Part shown: piece by piece, positions 6,521 through 14,281 of the stretch
How the letters are laid out: every line of letters begins with the position of its first letter
How positions within the stretch are numbered: the stretch's first letter is position 1
Assembly: GCA_002305615.1 (NCBI GenBank)
Contig: DBPU01000103.1
Coordinates: 1 to 19,988, forward strand
Source: Verrucomicrobia bacterium UBA1412
GTDB taxonomy: Bacteria > Verrucomicrobiota > Verrucomicrobiia > Limisphaerales > UBA1412
Direction: 5' to 3'
DNA length: 19,988 nt
Made by a program: the position numbers and the translations under genes
Notes under the pieces: generated by a model
Seen by the model: the letters and a program-made list of their open reading frames with translations, nothing else
Told to the model about the DNA's origin: nothing
Databases searched by the model: none

Positions 6521-7627
6521 TCAACCGAGAGGTTTCGGAATATCTCTGCCTGACGCACGTTTGAGCCGATCCCAAACTCCCTCCCATTGAGAAGTGCGGG
6601 GCGGAGCCTGCACGATGATGGCCTTGCACCCGCGTTCATCACACTGGTACAGGATTGAGTAAAGCTCCCGAGCATAGGCTCTGGGCTCCTTCGCCAAATG
6701 AAAGGTCAGCTTGTACTGCTCTTGAACCTCCAGGCGGGTTAGAATCAAGGCGACCTCTGAAGTCTTCAATCCATGTTGCTCTGCAAAGCGCAAAATCTCT
6801 TCTTCACTTTCGCAGGGAATCAAAAATAAAGGAGCTTCGGGAGAATAATGCCTGGAGAGTTGCCCTGGGCTCTTCAGCGGCGCTTTCTGACCAACTTGGC
6901 CGTGAGAAGATACCAAAGCTGTTGTCGTGGTTAAAGTGCTCCCCAAAACCTCATCAATCATCTCACGGCTGATCATTCCCGGCCGCAAGATTCGCGGCGA
7001 ATCCGGGGTGGATAGGTCCAGCACTGTGGATTCAATGCCCACGACACACGGTCCTCCATCCAAGATAAGGGGAATTCGGGTCCCCAGGCTGGATCGTACA
7101 TGCTCAGCGGTTGTCGGAGAGATAGAGTTTGAGCGGTTCGCACTGGGCGCAGCTAAGGGAAAACCGCATTTCTGGATCACTTTCTGAAAAACCGGGTGCG
7201 CCGGCCACCGTATCGCCACCGTATCCCCTCCAGCCGTTACCACGTCAGGAATTAAAGAAGACCGCTTCAGGATCATGCTCAGCGGGCCGGGCCAAAAAGC
7301 CCGTGCCAGTTTTTCGGCTTCTGCTGGCAAGGAAGCGACGCATTCTCTTGCCATTTCCAGGCTCGCTACGTGCACAATAATCGGATTGAAAGAAGGACGC
7401 CCCTTAGCCAGATAGATTTTCATTACGGCTTGCGAGTTCCGGGCATCGGCCGCCAGCCCATACACCGTCTCAGTGGGCAGCGCAATCAGCTCACCTATTA
7501 GCAGGAGCCGAACAGCCTCCTCCAGAGCCACGCCGAGGTCTTCCTCGCTAAACGCAGGCAGAATCAATGGACTTCCCTCTGTCGGGGACCCTTTGCCGGA
7601 TGCAGATTTTATTTTCATCCCTGCCAC
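6521..7627 (-). CDS. sua5: L-threonylcarbamoyladenylate synthase (Sua5 type)
   Basis: This enzyme makes threonylcarbamoyl-AMP from threonine, bicarbonate and ATP, the first step of t6A37 modification in ANN-decoding tRNAs. At 368 residues it has both the YrdC catalytic domain (about 32-222) and the C-terminal Sua5 domain, so it is the long form rather than TsaC. Visible motifs are PTETVYGL (51-58), KGRP (75-78), PSANRS (161-166) and GGPCVVGIESTV (191-202). The linker SPGQLSRHYSP precedes the C-terminal domain. The start used is GTG 7627, after a purine-rich stretch; ATG 7618, three codons later, is equally possible. It lies 36 bases after the lactonase gene and 14 before recF. The TsaB, TsaD and TsaE partners are not in the window. 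Confidence 0.92.
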   Translation of the reverse strand: MAGMKIKSASGKGSPTEGSPLILPAFSEEDLGVALEEAVRLLLIGELIALPTETVYGLAADARNSQAVMKIYLAKGRPSFNPIIVHVASLEMARECVASLPAEAEKLARAFWPGPLSMILKRSSLIPDVVTAGGDTVAIRWPAHPVFQKVIQKCGFPLAAPSANRSNSISPTTAEHVRSSLGTRIPLILDGGPCVVGIESTVLDLSTPDSPRILRPGMISREMIDEVLGSTLTTTTALVSSHGQVGQKAPLKSPGQLSRHYSPEAPLFLIPCESEEEILRFAEQHGLKTSEVALILTRLEVQEQYKLTFHLAKEPRAYARELYSILYQCDERGCKAIIVQAPPRTSQWEGVWDRLKRASGRDIPKPLG

Positions 7628-7663
7628 ATCCCACTCTCTGCCCTTGGTAATAATCGCAAAACC

Positions 7664-8878
7664 CTATTTTTTTACCGGCACGAAAATCACGCAAGTGGGC
7701 TTGGAAACCTTGACCGGCTCCTGAGCGCTTCGGCTGAGCTCCCCGGTCTGAGGGTTTACCAAAAAGCTTATTAAATCATTCGAATCCTGATGTGCCACCA
7801 AAAGCGTCTTGCCGTCAGGGTGAATGGCAAAATCGCGCGGATTCTTTCCCCCCGTAGGCACATGGCCCAGCGGATTTAATTTTCCCGTTTCCTGGTTAAT
7901 AGAAAAAATAGCGATGCTGTCATGTCCGCGATTGGAGGCGTAAAGAAACTTTCCATTGGGATGAATCCGAATAGCTGCCGCGAGGCTGGTTCCCTCAAAC
8001 TCCGGGGGCAACAGGCTCCACGAGTCTACTTTCTCAAGCTTTCCATCCGCATGATACGTATTCTTTTTGATGGTCTTCCACAAAAAGCTGTCAAAGGATG
8101 CTGTATAAAGTTCGACCGTGTTGTTCAGCTCATTAAGCACATAGCAAAAAGGCTTCTTGGGGTGAAAGACCATGTGCCGAGGCCCAGCCCCGGGTTCTGC
8201 CACCATGAAAGGCGTAGAGGAAGCCGTGAGGGGAATTCCCGTCCGATTGTACACATAAGTTGCAATGCGGTCGGTTCCCAGATCGCAGCAATAAAGATAA
8301 CGGCACTTGGGATCAAAAGCTACCTGGTGAGCGTGAGGACCTTCCTGGCGATCCTTGTTGACACTTGATCCACTATATTGGAAGAAAGCCGTTGCGGAAC
8401 TAAGCTCGCCATTCCTTTTATTGATCGGGAAAACGGTCAGACTTCCACTGCCGTAATTGGCAACGGCAAGCCTGGTTCCCTTTTGATCCACCGCCAGATG
8501 GCAAGGATAGGTTCCCTGAGTCGAAAGCTTTGAAATCTCCTCGAGCTTACCCGTTTCAGAATCTATGGAAAAAGCGGAAACCATTCCGCTCCCGTCAAAG
8601 GAGGCCGTTTCATTCACGCAATAAATAAAACCTCCTTTGGGATGCGAAGCCAGATAAGAGGGATTATCGGTTGTAACCGCCAGCCCTTCCATTTTCAAAG
8701 CCCCGTTGGCCGGATCATACGTACCGTAATTAATTCCGAAATTTTCGTCGCTATGATAGCCGCCTATATATACGCGCCAAGCCTCAGCACCTTCTGATTG
8801 CGCTGCGGGCAAAACACACATTGAAAGCGCAGCAATCCACATGAACGCGCCACTCAGTTTTTTCCAAGGAATTCTCAT
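7664..8878 (-). CDS. Secreted lactonase-family seven-bladed beta-propeller (YbhE/Pgl-like)
   Basis: The 404-residue protein has a Sec signal peptide (basic start MRIPWKKL, hydrophobic core, likely cleavage near QSEGAEA at about residue 32). A beta-propeller of the lactonase family follows. Repeated blade motifs such as YLASHPKGGFIYCVNE, HLAVDQKGTRLAVANYGS, IHPNGKFLYASNRG and AIHPDGKTLLVAHQDS mark it, with EGPHAHQVAFDPK in the middle. Cytosolic relatives hydrolyse 6-phosphogluconolactone. The signal peptide suggests this copy acts in the periplasm or outside, so its substrate may be another lactone or it may not be an enzyme. A GGAG eight bases before ATG 8878 supports the start. The gene starts 16 bases after the DHH gene stop and ends with TAG. 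Confidence 0.85.
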   Translation of the reverse strand: MRIPWKKLSGAFMWIAALSMCVLPAAQSEGAEAWRVYIGGYHSDENFGINYGTYDPANGALKMEGLAVTTDNPSYLASHPKGGFIYCVNETASFDGSGMVSAFSIDSETGKLEEISKLSTQGTYPCHLAVDQKGTRLAVANYGSGSLTVFPINKRNGELSSATAFFQYSGSSVNKDRQEGPHAHQVAFDPKCRYLYCCDLGTDRIATYVYNRTGIPLTASSTPFMVAEPGAGPRHMVFHPKKPFCYVLNELNNTVELYTASFDSFLWKTIKKNTYHADGKLEKVDSWSLLPPEFEGTSLAAAIRIHPNGKFLYASNRGHDSIAIFSINQETGKLNPLGHVPTGGKNPRDFAIHPDGKTLLVAHQDSNDLISFLVNPQTGELSRSAQEPVKVSKPTCVIFVPVKK

Positions 8879-8894
8879 TTCTTGTTCTCCGGTT

Positions 8895-9836
8895 TTATTT
8901 TTTTTTCATATCTATTCCCTCAAAAAGTTGATCCAGGCAATTGAACGAGGTATTGGTGGGCTCACTCCTGAGAATGGCCTCCAAATAATTGATTCCCTCA
9001 TTCACCGAACGCACCGTTTTGGGCAAAGTCGCCCCGGATGCATTGGGATGTCCTCCTCCGCCCAGTTTGCGGGCTACAGCCAAAGCACCTCCGGTCATAC
9101 TGCGGATGCTCACCACCACGGAGGCATTGCTCTTTCTAAAAAGAGTGATCAACACCGAGTACTTACCCGCAAGCTCTTTGAGCAATTGATTGATGATCAG
9201 GTTGCCATTCCCTACCGCTATTTCCACCACCGCAGTGTCTGGGCTCACCTCGGTAATGTTTTTACGGCTCCACTCAAGGCCGATCGGGTTTTCCACCACC
9301 CTCTTTACCTCCATCACCTTAAGCAAAGGATGCTCAAAGAGCCGCTCCAATTCTCCCTCAATAATATCGTAGAGCTTCCAGAAAGTGTATGCTTTGACCA
9401 GGTTCGCATAATCCATGGCAACATTGAAATCTGGATCACTCTCCAGAAATAAATCGGCAATATTGGAATAGTGGACGATTTTGTCCAGCTCCGGAGAAGA
9501 AATACCGACCTCTTTGCAAAGCTCATAGCAAAGCAGGCTGGCGGATTTCTCCGGCGAATGAATCAGCTGGGTATGAGTAGGAATATCTTGAGACAAATGA
9601 TGATCCACCACGACCCAGGATGGCTTATCCATCCGCTTTTCAAAAGTCAGGTCACACACCCAAGCCGAACGCTCCACAAGCTGGCGCTTGCTCCAGGCCT
9701 CATTATTCCAAGCCTGTAACTCGCAATCCAATCCGTGAAGTTTCCTGGCTATTTTCTTTAAAAGAAGGCCTGAAACAAAGCCGTCTAGATCACTCTCATG
9801 GGTAATGATTATTTCCGGTTCGGGTAAAAACACCAT
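8895..9836 (-). CDS. DHH/DHHA1-family phosphoesterase
   Basis: The 313-residue cytosolic protein has the DHH domain metal ligands. These are THESDLDG (12-19, H13, D16, D18), VCDLTF (60-65, D62) and VVVDHH (75-80). The DHHA1 substrate-binding block LGGGGHPNASGAT is at 258-270. Relatives include RecJ exonuclease, NrnA nanoRNase/pAp phosphatase and cyclic-dinucleotide phosphodiesterases. The short length and lack of extra domains exclude RecJ, but the substrate cannot be chosen among the rest. It is the first gene of the four-gene minus-strand run. A promoter-like sequence lies at 9907-9941. The reading frame ends in a run of nine A encoding three Lys before TAA, which could be a slippage-prone site. 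Confidence 0.87.
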   Translation of the reverse strand: MVFLPEPEIIITHESDLDGFVSGLLLKKIARKLHGLDCELQAWNNEAWSKRQLVERSAWVCDLTFEKRMDKPSWVVVDHHLSQDIPTHTQLIHSPEKSASLLCYELCKEVGISSPELDKIVHYSNIADLFLESDPDFNVAMDYANLVKAYTFWKLYDIIEGELERLFEHPLLKVMEVKRVVENPIGLEWSRKNITEVSPDTAVVEIAVGNGNLIINQLLKELAGKYSVLITLFRKSNASVVVSIRSMTGGALAVARKLGGGGHPNASGATLPKTVRSVNEGINYLEAILRSEPTNTSFNCLDQLFEGIDMKKK

Positions 9837-9906
9837 CGCACTTCTGAGAGTATGCCATTCTGATCGCTCAAGCGAGAAAAAAGGGGCCGATTTAAACTCG
9901 AATCAC

Positions 9907-9941
9907 ATTATATAATTCGACTCTAATCCTCTTTCAGTCAA
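9907..9941 (-). promoter_or_regulatory. Candidate promoter for the DHH-lactonase-sua5-recF run
   Basis: On the minus strand TTGACT (9941-9936) precedes an AT-rich TATAAT-containing block (9917-9907). The best -10 at 18-base spacing is AATTAT, while the perfect TATAAT is 23 bases away, which is too far for this -35. The block lies inside a dyad TCGAAT/ATTCGA (9898-9903 and 9915-9920) that could be an operator. The rest of the 147-base gap 9837-9983 shows only a short dyad, TCGCT-CA-AGCGA, near 9864-9875. Confidence 0.33.
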
Positions 9942-9983
9942 ATGGTTCTATATAAAACCCTCTGATTCAACCGAACTGTGATC

Positions 9984-10628
9984 TCAAGCGGGTTGCTTAC
10001 GCCCCGCTCTCACAAAATAGAGTTCGGGTCCTTCTCTCCACTCTAAAATCTGAAAACCGGCCTGAGAAAGCAATTCTTCCATCTGAGTCCGATCCGGTAA
10101 AAAATCCTGCTCAACTGCGCCCCCCACATGTGCATGCATCTCATTGAGCGCTTCGCGGCTGCAAAAATGCAATATCACAAGCGTTCCTTTGGATTTGAGG
10201 GATTTTGCAATATTCACCAGTGCCCTGTGCTTGTCTCTAAAATGAGGGAATGCGTTGTAACAGAAAACGGTATGATACGAATGCACCCCGGGAGCCTCCA
10301 GGCAAATATCCGATACCATAAATTCCGCCGATAATTTCACTTGTTTGCAAGCCTCTGCAATCATCGCCGGCGAAAAATCGGTCGCTGTGACACGCCCCGG
10401 ATGAACCTGTTGACAAAGCCACGCCGTATACTGACCGGGGCCACAGCCCAGCTCCAAAACATGGCACCCCGGAGCCAATGCCAATTCCTCCTTCATCGCG
10501 TCAAACCGCTTTAACGTACTCTCCGGATCGGGATTCATCTCTTTCCAACGGGCTGCATGACCATCAAAAAAAGCAATTCGAGGATCTCTTTCCGGATTCT
10601 CCCCCTTATGTCTGACTGTTTTTTCCAT
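9984..10628 (-). CDS. Class I SAM-dependent methyltransferase, substrate unknown
   Basis: The 214-residue cytosolic protein has a Rossmann-fold methyltransferase core. Motif I is VLELGCGPGQYT (57-68), followed by VTATDFSPAMI (80-90) with the acidic residue that holds the SAM ribose. The later FCYNAFPHF and GTLVILHF complete the core strands. About 50 residues precede the core, including FFDGHAARWKE, a block common in UbiE/Methyltransf_11-like enzymes and often contacting the substrate. The methyl acceptor cannot be deduced. It is divergent from the secreted-protein/ABC operon across a 147-base gap and lies 147 bases upstream of the DHH gene, so it may be separately expressed. The start ATG is the first in frame, with only a weak purine stretch before it. 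Confidence 0.83.
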   Translation of the reverse strand: MEKTVRHKGENPERDPRIAFFDGHAARWKEMNPDPESTLKRFDAMKEELALAPGCHVLELGCGPGQYTAWLCQQVHPGRVTATDFSPAMIAEACKQVKLSAEFMVSDICLEAPGVHSYHTVFCYNAFPHFRDKHRALVNIAKSLKSKGTLVILHFCSREALNEMHAHVGGAVEQDFLPDRTQMEELLSQAGFQILEWREGPELYFVRAGRKQPA

Positions 10629-10680
10629 CTTCTAAAAGTTTATAGCTCAATTTCAGTAATACGATTTTTCACTTGCATAA

Positions 10681-10734
10681 CACTGTTTCAGGTGACACAG
10701 TGGCGTCGGTCATGATAGTCCCTCTTTTGAGGGA
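10681..10734 (+). promoter_or_regulatory. Promoter-like region with two dyads before the metal-ABC operon
   Basis: CACTGT (10681-10686) and ACAGTG (10697-10702) form one perfect dyad. TCCCTC-TTTT-GAGGGA (10719-10734) forms a second. Between them, GTGACA (10692-10697) and GATAGT (10714-10719) at 16-base spacing resemble a -35/-10 pair. The first dyad would then overlap the -35 element and the second would cover the start point, a layout expected for a regulated promoter. No known Zur, Fur or MntR consensus is recognisable. Confidence 0.3.
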
Positions 10735-10775
10735 ACGTCAAGAGGCCTGAATAGCAATCTAACTAAAGTTGTAAA

Positions 10776-11939
10776 ATGAAAAAAAGCGGATTAAAAACGA
10801 ACTGTTTTTTCTATCGGCGTGCGGCTCTGTCTTTCTTGACGGTTCTGTCCGGAGTAGTGTTCGCCCAAGCCGAAACACATTCAAATTTGCAATCTGTCAA
10901 TGAAACCGGTGCGAGCGCCTGGGAGGGTAGCTTCCCCTTTACCATTCGCGGCGTCATCACCACTACTCTGGATGAAGTACTGGATCCAACCCCCAACTTT
11001 CTTCCGTGGGATAACGGCGCAAATTCTGGCAAGATGGGTGCAGAATGGCAGATATTCATCCAGGCTGTGGATGAAGGAGATTTTGGCGGAACCGCCCTCT
11101 GGTTGGGCCAAAATTACGGTAATCAGCCTTGGATTCGCAATGAGGCCTTGAGTTATACTAATGAAGCCTGGCTTGAAAACCTTTCGCGTGTAACGACAGA
11201 CTCAGAGTCAGGAACTGCCTTAGCTCCCGGTGACCTCGTCGAAGTTACAGTCCGTAAATCCCTGGCTTACGGTGGAAAACGTAATATCAACGAAGCTCAC
11301 AGCAACGCTCCGGATAACAAATTCGATGTTTACCTCCTTGAGGCCGACTATGGGCTGCCTGAGCCAGAACTCATTACGCTGAGCGACCTGGTCCTACCGG
11401 ACACAAGTGGCGAAAACGCCCAATTAAATATATTCGACCAGACTCGCCAGACAGGCGGCGAACACTACCAGGGAACGAGAGTCAGAATCAATAGCCTCCA
11501 AATTGTGAGTGCTGAAGGATGGAACCCGGAAGAAACTTGGTCCAAACGCGGTAATATCAAAGTCACAGATGGTAATAACCACTTTTTCGCCCTCCGCCAT
11601 CCCCGGAGAAATATAGGCCCTGTCCCCACTGGTGTCTTTGATGCGATTGGGATTATCAATCAGGAGTCTGGCTCTTCCACCTTGGGGAGTACCGGCTATG
11701 AACTTCTCATCCAGGAGGTAGTCGACCAAAGCCCTGTCCCTCAGTTGTACATAGACGCATCCAATGCTATGATACTGTGGACTGCTGAAAGCAGCGATTG
11801 GGTATTGGAAAGCGCATCCACTCCTGATGGTTCTTGGAGTGCCGTTGAAGTAATGCCCATCTTTGAAGAGGGAACCTATAAGGTCAAAATAGAATTCTCC
11901 CAGAAACAAAGTTTTTACAGACTGAGAAAGAATAAATAA
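10776..11939 (+). CDS. Secreted protein with two OB-like modules and a FYRLR-type C-terminus
   Basis: The 387-residue protein has a Sec signal peptide with probable cleavage after AQA at about residue 32. Residues about 50-195 form one module: FTIRGVITTTLDE, then LAPGDLVEVTVRKSLAYGGKRNI. Residues about 200-320 form a second: YQGTRVRINSLQIVS, GNIKVTDGNNHFFALR, PTGVFDAIGIINQE, YELLIQEV. The pattern of G-x-V, GD-x-V-x-V and a closing V-x-G-I strand resembles the OB-like domains of secreted DUF5689/YhcR-type proteins; this is a fold guess. The last 60 residues (ILWTAESSDWVLESAS to FYRLRK) match a C-terminal domain style common in Verrucomicrobiota. It is the first gene of a tight operon with a pseudopilin and a metal ABC importer. 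Function is unknown. Confidence 0.7.
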   Translation: MKKSGLKTNCFFYRRAALSFLTVLSGVVFAQAETHSNLQSVNETGASAWEGSFPFTIRGVITTTLDEVLDPTPNFLPWDNGANSGKMGAEWQIFIQAVDEGDFGGTALWLGQNYGNQPWIRNEALSYTNEAWLENLSRVTTDSESGTALAPGDLVEVTVRKSLAYGGKRNINEAHSNAPDNKFDVYLLEADYGLPEPELITLSDLVLPDTSGENAQLNIFDQTRQTGGEHYQGTRVRINSLQIVSAEGWNPEETWSKRGNIKVTDGNNHFFALRHPRRNIGPVPTGVFDAIGIINQESGSSTLGSTGYELLIQEVVDQSPVPQLYIDASNAMILWTAESSDWVLESASTPDGSWSAVEVMPIFEEGTYKVKIEFSQKQSFYRLRKNK

Positions 11940-11945
11940 ACCGAG

Positions 11946-12611
11946 TTGAGTCTTCAGGAAATTCAACAGAAAAAACACCCGGCTCAGTCAGCTTTTACGC
12001 TGATTGAGCTCTTGGTTGTTATTGCCATCATAGCTATTCTGGCAGGATTGATTCTTCCGGCCTTGTCACGCGCAAGGGAGCAAGCAGTGGCGCTGCGTGT
12101 CCGGGGTGACTTGAACCAGATATCCATAGCACTCCTGATGTATTCCGATGATCACGAAGGCGCCGTGCCGCCCGTCCGTATTAATTGCAACACAGATTTA
12201 TCCACCCATTGGTGCGAACTGCCCATTGAGCTTTCTGAGGGCGGCTATCTTCCACGCAGTGACAAGCCCGGAATGGCGGCACACATGGAGGACCTCTTCA
12301 ATCGGGGCCACACCTACAAATATGCCACTCCGGGCCCCTGCCTTCTCAATGAATCATCCGGTACAGACTACCAGGTATGGGTTCCGGATGATTTCCCGAT
12401 CTCTCAGAGCCAGACAGGTAAATACTATAACTCCCAGGAAAATTCACCCGTCAAATGGGTCGTTTGGAGTATGGGCCCCCGCCCAAGCAGCAGTGAAAGC
12501 CAACACGCCAAGGCTCCTCTTACTTCAGAGAGCTGGTATAAACGCACTGGCGGTGGAGGCATCCTGATGCAGGGCCTCCAAAATAACGGCCAGTGGATTA
12601 AGAGCCCCTAA
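11946..12611 (+). CDS. Type II secretion pseudopilin-like protein
   Basis: The 221-residue protein has a class III prepilin signal. A short basic leader ends in QSA, followed by FTLIELLVVIAIIAILAGLILPAL, with the conserved Glu at +5 after cleavage (Glu21 of the precursor). The -1 residue is Ala rather than the classical Gly. The first mature helix continues into SRAREQAVALRVRGDLNQISIALLMYSDDH, the layout of pseudopilins abundant in Verrucomicrobiota and Planctomycetota. The globular part is rich in Gly, Ser and aromatic residues and ends NNGQWIKSP. TTG 11946 is the only plausible start, because an in-frame stop lies just upstream and no ATG precedes the leader. It begins six bases after the previous stop and four bases before the lipoprotein gene. 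Its role beside a metal importer is unknown. Confidence 0.78.
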   Translation: MSLQEIQQKKHPAQSAFTLIELLVVIAIIAILAGLILPALSRAREQAVALRVRGDLNQISIALLMYSDDHEGAVPPVRINCNTDLSTHWCELPIELSEGGYLPRSDKPGMAAHMEDLFNRGHTYKYATPGPCLLNESSGTDYQVWVPDDFPISQSQTGKYYNSQENSPVKWVVWSMGPRPSSSESQHAKAPLTSESWYKRTGGGGILMQGLQNNGQWIKSP

Positions 12612-12615
12612 ACCC

Positions 12616-13446
12616 ATGAAATTCGTTTATCTTTTTCTTTTCGGTCTTCTCTGTATCCTATCTCCGGGCTGCCAAAGAAACGTTCAGCAGTTTCCTGAAC
12701 ATGGCAGAGCTATCCTGGTGACAACATCCACCTTCGAATGCGCGGCTCGAGAATTTCTCGATACTGAGAATCTTCTCGTCGCCCGACTGAGCGAACCGGG
12801 AACCTGTCCGGGCCATTTTGATATTCAGCCCAGCCAGGCCTTGCTCATCAAACAATGCCCGGTCGTTGTCCGGTTTGGATTTCAATCCTCTCTCGATTCA
12901 AAAATCCGGGGAGTCGCCCAAGGTGAAAGTAAAAAAATTAAGGTCATTCCCGATGAACCGGGCCTATGTAAACCTGAAACCTATCTCAGTATCTGTCGGC
13001 AAATAGGCAAAATATTCCTGGACGAAGGTTGGATTTCCCCCGAGACTCTCAACACAAAATTGGAAGCACTCCAATCCCGCATAGCTCTGCTGACAGAAGA
13101 AGTCCAAGAACAGATCAAATCCAAAAAACTAAACGGCACTCCTGTTCTTGCGAGTCCTCATCAGAAATTTTTTTGCGAATGGCTCGGCTTGAGCGTTCCG
13201 GCCACCTTCAGCAATTCAGACCACTTCACAATTAACGATCTCCTCGAATCGTTTGAAAAAGGAACCTCGGCAAACATATCGCTCATCGTTGCCAACGAGG
13301 CTGAAGGCCGCCGGGTGGCAGACCTGCTTTCTGAAAAAATGAATGTTCCCGTTGTCGTTTTCGGTAACTTCCCGCAAATCACAGGAGACCATCCTTTCGA
13401 CGAACTCTTAAAAAAGAATCTGGCCCAGATACTCTCTGCCGTGTGA
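12616..13446 (+). CDS. Metal ABC transporter substrate-binding lipoprotein (ZnuA/TroA-like)
   Basis: The 276-residue protein begins with a lipoprotein signal, hydrophobic core then LSPGC with the lipidated Cys19. The mature part matches cluster A-I (ZnuA/TroA) binding proteins. It starts with ILVTTSTFECAAREF (33-47). CPGHFDIQPS (64-73) replaces the usual DPHxYEPxP block and supplies His67. LASPHQKFFCEWLGL (178-192) supplies His182. DHF at 202-204, NEAEGRRVAD at 227-236 and GDHPFDELLKKN at 257-268 follow. These positions in relatives bind zinc or manganese. No His-rich loop is present. The metal is not decidable from sequence. The stop overlaps the ATPase start by four bases (GTGA). Confidence 0.82.
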   Translation: MKFVYLFLFGLLCILSPGCQRNVQQFPEHGRAILVTTSTFECAAREFLDTENLLVARLSEPGTCPGHFDIQPSQALLIKQCPVVVRFGFQSSLDSKIRGVAQGESKKIKVIPDEPGLCKPETYLSICRQIGKIFLDEGWISPETLNTKLEALQSRIALLTEEVQEQIKSKKLNGTPVLASPHQKFFCEWLGLSVPATFSNSDHFTINDLLESFEKGTSANISLIVANEAEGRRVADLLSEKMNVPVVVFGNFPQITGDHPFDELLKKNLAQILSAV

Positions 13447-14276
13447 CAACTCAAGCCCAACACCCCGTTCCCGTCGTTCATTTATCGAACATCAAAGTCA
13501 CCCTCGGAAAGAGGGATGTTCTTTCTGTAGACTCCTTCACCCTTCAGGAAGGCGAAATCTGCGCTCTCATGGGACCCAACGGAGCCGGGAAAACGACTTT
13601 TTTGAAACTCCTCCTGGGAATGATTCTTAAACAAACCGGAGGAACCATTCAGCTCTTTGGGCAGACCTTGAGCCCGCACAACCAGAAGCTTCTCCACCAA
13701 TTGCGCCGCCAGGTGGGCTATATTCCGCAGCAATCACTGGTGGCAGGTGAGTTCCCCCTGACCGTGCGAGAAGCCGTTGCCACTGGCCGCTCGGCTACGA
13801 TAGGTCTCTTCAAAAGGCTTCAGCCCGAGGACTGGCAGTCCGTAGACCATTGGCTTGAAGAGCTCGGCATTGCCAACCTGGCTGGACGGTGTCTAAGCGA
13901 AATTTCCGGCGGCGAACAGCGCAAAGTCATGATCGCACGTGCGATGGCCCAAAATCCGAGACTCCTCCTCTTGGATGAGCCCACTGCAAATTTGGATATG
14001 GGCTGGAGGGAACAAATCATTCAGACCATCCAGACACTCTACCAGCAAACCCGGATGACCTTCATTTTAGTCTGCCATGAGCTGGAAACGGTGCCTGCAT
14101 GCTGTAGGCGAGTCGTATTGATCAACGAGGGAAAACTACAAGCCGATGGCCCTTTAGAAGAGGTCTTCACACCCCGGCGAATTCAAGAACTCTATGGATG
14201 CCAAATGAGCCTCTCTCACAGGAATGGCCGCTATTTTGCCATTCCCGATCCCATTCCTTCACCCCCTACCCTCTGA
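13443..14276 (+). CDS. Metal ABC transporter ATP-binding protein (ZnuC-like)
   Basis: The 277-residue protein is the nucleotide-binding subunit of the importer. It has Walker A GPNGAGKTT (44-52), a Q-loop at YIPQQ (93-97), the signature SGGEQRK (155-161), Walker B LLLLDEP (174-180), D-loop ANLD (182-185) and the switch His in LVCHELE (near 208). Similarity to ZnuC/MntB-type ATPases and its place between a TroA-like binding protein and an ABC-3 permease assign it to metal import. GTG 13443 overlaps the previous TGA, giving tight translational coupling. The last 30 residues (MSLSHRNGRYFAIPDP) are the usual short tail. All catalytic motifs are intact. Confidence 0.92.
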   Translation: MTTQAQHPVPVVHLSNIKVTLGKRDVLSVDSFTLQEGEICALMGPNGAGKTTFLKLLLGMILKQTGGTIQLFGQTLSPHNQKLLHQLRRQVGYIPQQSLVAGEFPLTVREAVATGRSATIGLFKRLQPEDWQSVDHWLEELGIANLAGRCLSEISGGEQRKVMIARAMAQNPRLLLLDEPTANLDMGWREQIIQTIQTLYQQTRMTFILVCHELETVPACCRRVVLINEGKLQADGPLEEVFTPRRIQELYGCQMSLSHRNGRYFAIPDPIPSPPTL

Positions 14277-14281
14277 CTTTG

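Noticed and set aside
10629..10775. Zur, Fur or MntR box before the metal-ABC operon
   Set aside because: The dyads present do not match any consensus I know, so no regulator is named.
14198..14281. Upstream extension of the ABC permease
   Set aside because: It overlaps the ATPase gene out of frame and is polar; ABC-3 permeases begin near the chosen ATG.
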